Below, piece by piece: positions 53,701 to 62,700 of a stretch of DNA of 64,000 bases. The DNA comes from Bugulina stolonifera (lineage: Eukaryota > Bryozoa > Gymnolaemata > Cheilostomatida > Bugulidae): positions 24,428,429-24,492,428 of the forward strand of contig OW285187.1 in assembly GCA_935421135.1 (NCBI GenBank), in the 5' to 3' direction. The stretch's first letter is position 1. Each line of letters begins with the position of its first letter. A model generated the notes under the pieces. The model worked only from the letters and a program-made list of their open reading frames with translations, did not search any database and was not told the origin of the DNA. Made by a program: the position numbers and the translations under genes.

Positions 53701-56700
53701 CAGAGATGCTGAGTATTCCGTTTCGGTTCAGGCAAGGAACCGTATCGGTACTGGACCATCCTCACCCCCTATTCAGTTCACTGTCACTCCTGGAGGTAAG
53801 ATACTTAGGCTAACTGTGTGTAGCCTATCAATACATTCTCTGCCACTATGACATCAAAACGCTTGCCAATCACATTTTCCCAGATCCTCCATTCAGTCAT
53901 TCTATTCTCCATTTTCATCTATCTACTCTCATACCATCCTAGTAGCAACTATTTACTAGTACATACTAGTACAACTGGGTTATATTCAATTGAACTAGGT
54001 GCCTTTGTTCCTGACATTATAAAACTAATTGTATCTATGGCTCTATCCTTGTGGCTAAACATTTTTTGCTGTATGAATATGCTCTTTATGTATACATAGC
54101 TAAATTCATCTGTCATTCTGACAGTACTGAGGGCTCTCTATTCACACCCTCACTGATTTATAAAGTTCAAGAGCTCAGGCTAGTAATTCACAGCTAATGA
54201 AGAGCCTGTTTTCTGGTCCATAGTAAATGTAATTAGCTGCCTACGTAGTGCAGGTGCTCCCAAGGTGCTGCCTATCTATACTCTCATGATTCATTGAAAT
54301 CTGACACTGGTTGCAAAACCAGCACTTCAAACCATAAACACTGTAATTAATCAGCTCTTTGTATCAAATAGTAATATAACCAGTTATGGGTTTTAGCCTA
54401 TATCAGTTTTCAAGGAACCTAATAAATAAAGTATTTAGTAATTCTGTAGTTCACCTTGCCAGCTGTAATGGGCTTGCAGCAAAGTTTTATTAAAAATGTA
54501 TATCGATAGCCAGATTTGTTGTCTTTTAATTGGTAACACAGTATTTCTGTCTAACAAACTCTGCTTTCACATCTCTACCTGCGATCAATTTCAAACATAT
54601 CCACTACAACAAGTTCATCTTTTAAAAGTGATATTGAATTATCAAACCAATACAGACAAGAGCTCTTGGGTGTCAATAACTGATATATTATTGAGATAAC
54701 GTTTATTTCTGTTTAGCTCTGAGTGAATTCGCAGGGAGTAAGTAACTGAATAGTAATATTAAACAGTCACCAAGGGTCCTATGCAGAGGACTCTTATCAA
54801 AATTTTACTATACATTGTTTTGCATGCTTTCTAATATTGCTGACTGACACAATGGTGTTTGCTTACATGATTGTCATTTTTTCACTTAAACCATTAAATC
54901 GCAGGCGTAGTCTATTGGTATCCCACAATTCCACTGGATGTATATCCCACAATTCCACTGGATGTATATTCCACAATTCTATGGGTTGTACACCTTACAA
55001 TATTCAAATCGGTGCGATTTAATGATTTAAAACAAAATTTTTTATAGGAAATCACTTGCAATGTTTGTGCTTCCATTTTCCTTTAAAAAGGAAATGATGT
55101 CATAAATATCACCTTCCATTTAGATATTGTCCACTTTTGACTATTACAATGGCACATTTGTGTATGACCAGCTTTCATCATTCTTAACAGCTTCAATCAT
55201 CAGAGTTATTAATTAACCTCAATCCTCACCATCACACACCTTTACTAAAACTTTAAGTAAATTTATTGTAATAATAGGTTGTAGGTCCATTCAGTAGTGA
55301 CTAGCTTTCTGAAGTGTTAGAACCTATATTCTCCACAACTGAGCATTTTCCATAAAAAATATTAATTTGTTGCCTGATAATGCAATGACAGTTGTGTACC
55401 TACGGATTATATCAATAGTATTCAAGTTGAATCATACCCCTCCTAGTGGCTTTGAAAATTAGTCAGCATGGGTTGACAATTCCAATTGCATTATTTCAAC
55501 ATTGTTGGTATTATATTATTGTAATGGTGACTTGTACATGCTGTGTATCTTTCTCATTCTATATTCACACGTTGTAAATATTACAGAGATGCCATCAGGT
55601 AGGATTTTTGTTGTCCGCAGCCTCTTTTCCTAGTTATCAGTTCATATTGTATTACAATGTTTGCAACCACCTAACTACTGTATAAAAGCATATTTACTAC
55701 CAAAATACAACAAATAAGTTTATGCCATATTCCTGTAAATGTTGTGGTAGCCTTAGATCTTTAGCTGATTGCATAGTCTGATATCCACAATACAACAAAA
55801 TAAATGAAAATTTCAACATGCATTGTGCAGACAAATCCCATATGCACAAACATTGATTTTACTTTTTATGTTCAGATAGTTTTTAACCCTAATGTATTTT
55901 ATGGTTTACATATTTTCACAATGGAATAAAGTCTAGCTGCATTTTATCATAGCATACATACACTATAATATTATATACGAGCATATTATGCTATGATATC
56001 TATATAATCTGTATTGATTTACAATCGGCTATAAGCTACTACTGTGTATTAGATATTTTCCCTATACACTGTAATTTAGCCTATGTGCTCAGGTGTAATA
56101 TGTATGCAATACATTACAGTACCAGGCGCCCCACAAAATATCATGGTGACAGCCAAGACTTCTCGAACTCTAACACTAGCCTGGGAGAGACCAACTGGAA
56201 ATGACGCTATACTCAGCTATGAGGTCTATATCAACAACTCAAGGAACAGACAAGTATGTCTTCACTAATCCACTTCAGTTCTTTATGTCATCATGACTTA
56301 CGATTAACATGATAGCGTAATAATTAGTATTATATGTTGTGTTTATATTTTTGTTTCTGTTTATTGTTTATTATTTCCACTGACCTCTAACCTATGCAGA
56401 TGATCTGTCTTATTATTGTTTGATACGAGATGCTCCTGTTTCAGACTGGTGAAGATGAGGTATAGTAAAACATTTGAAGTGCTAATCCAATATTTATTTG
56501 CTAAATACAGTATTTATTACTACCCTGTCCCAGCACTAAGTTAAAAACCATCTTGTAGCAGTAGCCAAGTCTTCTAATCAATATTTTACATGAGTGGTGT
56601 GTGAAATTTAATGCTCAGTACCATTACATGGTTATTTTGTTATGTAGATTACGTAAATCTATAAAATATTTGTAAAACAAATAATAGTGAGATTGCTGGC

Positions 56701-59700
56701 CAGTCAGTCAGTCAGTCAGTCAGTCAGTCAATCGGCCAAACTGTTCCATCACTACTAACGTAATGTAGCAACTAACATCGTCTAGTCAGCTATAGCCTAA
56801 AGATGGCCAAACAGCAGTAGTCTAGTCAGCAAGTCGGCAAGCTGTTAATCGCATAGCACATTCTAACACTTTCAGTCACATCCCGTATCTACTGTAGCAC
56901 CAGCCTGGCAGCATATGCCGTCTTATCTATTACCTCCATTAGCTTTACTCTTCCCTTTCAAGTTTGCCAATGTATGTAATAGTTCGACCTTCACTTCCAA
57001 ATATGGTCATTACAGGCGGAAGTGCGAAGTGTAGTGCCACCTGACGAGGAATATATGCTGGAGGGTTTGTTCCCTAACACAGTGTATAACATCAAGGTAA
57101 CAGCCAGGTCAAGCCACGGAGAGGGACCTCACAGTACTATCATCCAAGTCAAAACTAAGGAAGCAGGTTGGTGCTAATTTCGGTCCTCAAATATTACCAA
57201 CGTCTTCCTACATATACAAACAATTTAAATAACTAAAAACAGACGAATATTCCTTTTGGGGTTTTGATTTACAGAAATCTCATCTGTTTATAAGATTTGA
57301 TACCATGTTATGGTACTGTTTATGATACATACATGTATATACGTAAATGTCCATTCTACAATACACACACAAACGCTATGGCTTGCTATCGCTACAAACT
57401 CTCGCACCTACGAGACCAAATCATAGTAACCTATGTGAAACCTACATAATTCATTGTATTGCAATATTGATCACATGTACATGTATACTTTGACTGGATG
57501 TAACATCCTCCACTCAGCACTTCTTCCCCATTATATGTTCTCCAGTACAAGGCTTTATTTTATTTTCTACACAAATATCCCTTCCTACACAGCATGACCG
57601 ATAAAAATATTGGTTGATACCTTTTAGTACAATTACATAATTTCTTTACCCTGCTTATACAGCTGCTATTGCCTCCACACATTCAACCAGAGATTCTAGT
57701 CGTATAAGGAGAAGTATGTTCTGACATTGTTGTTATATTTGTCATTGCTTAGCACGCTCTCAGTTGAATAGTGACTGTGCGAGCATGCGCACCCATGTAG
57801 CTTAATTCTTGTTGAATTCTCCCGCCCATTACCATACAGTGCTATATTGTTATCATTAGTAATAGTTTTTGCAGTGTTTTGTAGTAAGGTATTTTTCATG
57901 TATGAATTCTTGCGCACACGAGGTGTCACTTTTTATCCGCTTAGTGTGGCTCAGGGAGCTCTTAGCTTTCGGCAAAATATACACTAATTGTGAACTACTA
58001 ATGGATTTGACCTTGACACTGTTTTTTATTTAAGTTTTTAGTTATCTTCACAGAGTGGTGTGTTTCCATCTATGTTTGACCTGTGTGCTATATGTACATT
58101 CAGTTGTCATTTATATCACTATATTCTTTTGTACTCTTTGGTTTGCATGTTGTCCCTAGTATCACGAGCAACGTTGTTTCTTTGAAGAACCGTCCGCTCC
58201 TCCACTCAATATTCAAGCTGATCCTCCCAAACCTGACGCCTCCACTCAGATTCAAGTAGTTTGGGAACCGCCGCCGTCAATTCAGGCAAATGGGCAAATT
58301 ACAGGCTATACAATATATTATGTAAAAGATGTATTAGCTGACAACGAACATAAGGTACAGCAAATATCTGATCCAACTGAAACCAGTGTAGTTCTGAATG
58401 ACCTTGAGGTTTGGACTAAGTATAGGATATGGATGAAGGCGAGCACCAGTGTTGGTGACAGTCCACCCTCTGTTCCCATAGTAGCCAGATCTGGAGAAGC
58501 TGGTGAGTGAGTTTTCCATATGGGTTTCCATTTGGAATTCTACTTTTTCAACCCTCAATATGCCCACCTTACTGATGGCAGGTCTGGTACTGACCTCACT
58601 GATGGCAGGTCTGGTACTTTCACCTGCTTCGAGATCTCTATGCTTCATGTTTCCACCTTTCAGTAAGATCATAGCAAAGTCCTGTATTGATTGGTATGAA
58701 CTATCTTAGTAAACCATGAATATATTAATTTCAATTATTGGTTCAAATCACAGCATGTCAGTCCAACTGCCCTATCTATTAGTAAAAGTTCCCAATATCT
58801 TCTCACGGGTGGTAAGAGTACACCCCGAGGTTAACGTCTACCATCTGTGAGAAGAACCTATGCATATTGATGTTGTAACCATGTTGCTTTCTTCCTGCAC
58901 ACTGAAAGTTAATATGAATAGGAAATCGCTATGTACCACAAACACAGCCATGCACCCTACCTTTGCCAATATATATTTGCCTCAAAATTGAAAAATCTAG
59001 CTTAGATACAGCTTAAACGATTCATAGCTTTGAGTATCGTAACGTAATTATGTAATTGTAGTTCCCGATGCACCAAAAGGTTTTAGCGTCCATGTCATCA
59101 ACTCAACGGCAGTTTTGCTTCAATGGAGAAAGCCAACCGACAGAGAGGCCAGGGGACATATTCGAGGCTACCAAATCTTTCAGTCCAGAGTTGGCTCAAA
59201 CGGATTTAGAATAGGAGATCCCAAGGTTATAAATGTATGTGGGCTTAGTGCTAGTACTGTAGATATTATTCAGTTTATAGCTTGGGTTATTAATGCAGTA
59301 GATATCCCAAGGGGAGTTGACTCATCTAATGATGCCGCCTTCTGACCTATAACAGTTAGTCATAATTGTTACGCTGCTGCAAATAATCAATGGTGATTCT
59401 TATCTTTATTGTACCTCTGATTACTTCAGCTCGTAAATGGAAGCCTCGTCAACCACACAATCGGCGGCCTCAACTACAGCACCAAGTATGTCTACCAGAT
59501 CAGGGCTTTCACAGTAGCTGGTGACGGTGAAGCTTCTGGAACTAAAACTGTTGTTACATTTGGTGCAGGTAAGGATTTGACTGTAGTCCAAACATGTCGT
59601 TCAAATCGACATGTGCATGTTTTAATGTAAGATGTATATGAATATGATATTGGTACATGGCACTGATATCTATATCTAAATTTGTTGTTTTGCTACAGCC

Positions 59701-62700
59701 ACCACTGTAGGCCCAACAATAATGACCACGTTAATAGACACTGACAAACCTGTTCTGTCAACAACCCAGCCTCAGCCCCTCCTTACCACTCTTCCTATTC
59801 AACCACTTGAACACATAACTCTTTCTAGGAGACATGGGGGCCTCATGCTATCCACTCCCTATCCTCCTCCACCACCACCCCCTCTTGTCACATACAAGAA
59901 AATATATTGTCCTGATTTTAAAAAAGAAAAAAATACTTTGATTACGACGCCATCTTCTATTCAGCCCTCGTCCCCAAACACAGAATCTAAGACGACCGCA
60001 GTCCATCCTCAACCTTCATCTGTCATCGTAACAAAACCTGATCTTCCAGCCTCCATTTCTACATCAAAGACTGGACCACCAACAACTGGACCACCAAAGA
60101 CTGGACCACCAAAAACTGGACCACCAAAGACTGGACCACCAACAACTGTTACAGCATCTACTATGACACCGACAATTACCTCTACAACCGCACAGCCTCG
60201 ACTACCTATTACCACATCATCTACAACTGTTGTATCGCCTGACTCTACTAAAACACAACCTAGAGCAACACCCATTACTACAACCACGCATGACAAATTG
60301 TTTACAGCAAGTAAACTACCTCCTGTAGCTACAACAACACTCAAAACAATCATGACTACAACAAGATCACCCTCTACCACAACAACGTCAAAAATTGCCA
60401 CAGGTACAACAACGCATAAGACAACATCTACACCGTCACTAAAACGGCATACAACGCTAATACCTACTGCACCAAGTATACCAACTAAGTCTACACTTTC
60501 TCAGACTGCACTCACTCATTTCCTGTCATCTCAGTCTGATATGCTTACAGCCATTACTTCTACCAAACTTGGAACTGTGCCAATAACTGATCACACACCT
60601 CCTACTACTTCCCAATCAAGCGCTCACGCGGTTGAGGCAGGGGTAGTGCAGACGGGTATGGCTGTCAGTGTTACGAGTCGTTCAAAAGGTGACATGAGTG
60701 GAAATCTTTCAAATAGCTTTTTTTTCTTTCAACACAGTTTTTACAATATTATATTTATTGTGTGGCCATTCCGTACCTAGTTATGTCTTATTATCATTTT
60801 TTGGTGCCACTGCTACTTCTTGCAGTTGTTGTCACCTCCAAATTATGATTTTGTGGTGTGCTTTGTTAGCAAGATGGCATAAAATAGCCAATGCTTGCAC
60901 ATTCAGTTTCCACCATTCAACTTATCAACAATGTTGTGTTGTGGTGTTTTGATATCACCCCCAAAGTTGTATAATCCACCGTGATAACAATTATTGGCTT
61001 GGGGTCTAATTGCCGAGAAATGACAGACATGTCAAATTTGGCAAAGACGAGATTAACTTTATAACTGTATGACGCTTTGATGTCACTAGTTCACACAAAC
61101 AGCACAATGTCACCAATGATCTCTGTTATAATATCTTTGCCAGGTGTTTTATAATGTTATTGATCTTACTTGTAGTACCATCAGCACCTGTGAATTTCCG
61201 GCTTGAAATAGTCGACCAAGAGCCGCCACGAGTAAGGGTAACATGGGAACCACCCGTTGAAACGCATGGACAGCTCAGAAGTTACAGGCTAATGTGGGGA
61301 AAGAGACATGAAAAGGTTTTCACCAATACTATCCCAATAGGTCGCACAAAGACTTCTTACATTGCGGAGAAGATGAGTAAGTCTGATGATGATAATATTA
61401 ACCAAATCAAAGTTTTAAATAGAACAGAGTAACCAGTTAATCATGAACTTTTAATATTTGCAAATCAAATAGAATTCCTAGTACTTGAGATTTTATGTGC
61501 ACAGTTTGCTAAATTTTTATCCATAACGTGTTTGAGATTGGTACGAGGTACTAAACAGTACTATACTATAGAATCTATAGTATAGATGCAAATATCAATA
61601 TGCCATTGCTGTATGTACACTATTATAATACCTGTTATAGTGAAAGGAACAGAGTACGAATTCCAGCTTCAAGCCCAAAACGATGAGAATTATGGAGAGG
61701 CTGCTGTAGCTCATATACGTACGGAGGATGGGGGTAAGTTTACCCTCCCCAACTTATTATGTTGTAATAAACTCAACGCTCAGGGAAGCAGGCAAGCTAT
61801 GCTCCTAAGGCTATTGGTAACAATGTAACCAAGGGTGTTCTCAATTCCTAACCAAGTCCCAGTGTTGTAAAAATCAAATAATAATATACATATAGCTATT
61901 TATATCGTATAATACTCGTATGTTGACGTTTGCACGACTCACTATTAATCCATTAATCTACCTCGTTTGTTACCAGATTTCTACAAAGGTATAAAATTGT
62001 AACATGTTTATATTATCCTGCACCCAGTACAGTGTCACACTGGCTGTGCACTTCCGGAGTTGTCAGCACTTAGACCTAGTTTCTCATGTGTATGATTTTC
62101 AGTGTAAGATTGTATTATATATGCAAATCTTTTCACCGCACTGAGATATAAGTGTTAGCTGTAGTAAATGTACACTACCATCACACCACTTGATTAGTAC
62201 ACGGGGCCCCTAGCAGTTCAGTAAAAACAAAAAAGCACTAGCCTACATGCGATTCTAGCATTCAGCAATATTTCTACGATTTATATAATTTTATGCCTTT
62301 TGATATGAAGCACCTTATTCTAGTCGGTATTGTAATAACATTTCTCTATTATTACCCGCCAATCTTATTGTTGCCTTAACTGCAGCTGTTTCTGTGTTAT
62401 TTGTCTATTATTATTATTATACACTATTCTTGTACACTTTGGCACATATAGTACCATCTGGCTCACCTCAGAATATTACGACTACGTACCACACAGACAC
62501 GTCAGCCGTTGTGTCATGGCGTGAATTGGATCCTGCTCTGAGAAATGGTATCATTACCATGTATCAAGTGAGAATCCAGGATGAGTACGACTCTATTGAC
62601 TTAAGAGCAGAGAACACATCTGAAACATCAATTATTATTGAGAATTTAAAACCCGACCATAGGTACTTGATACAAGTTGTAGCGTATACAAGTGCTGGAG

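Noticed and set aside
58160..58187. Earlier acceptor (tgtccctag) for the FN4 exon
   Set aside because: The phase 1 frame from it meets TGA before the domain begins; the AG at 58186-58187 gives the expected EPSAPP start.
60009..60401. Minus-strand Val/Gly-rich frame of 130 codons
   Set aside because: It is the complement of the Thr/Pro-rich mucin exon; ACN/CCN codons read backwards as NGT/NGG.
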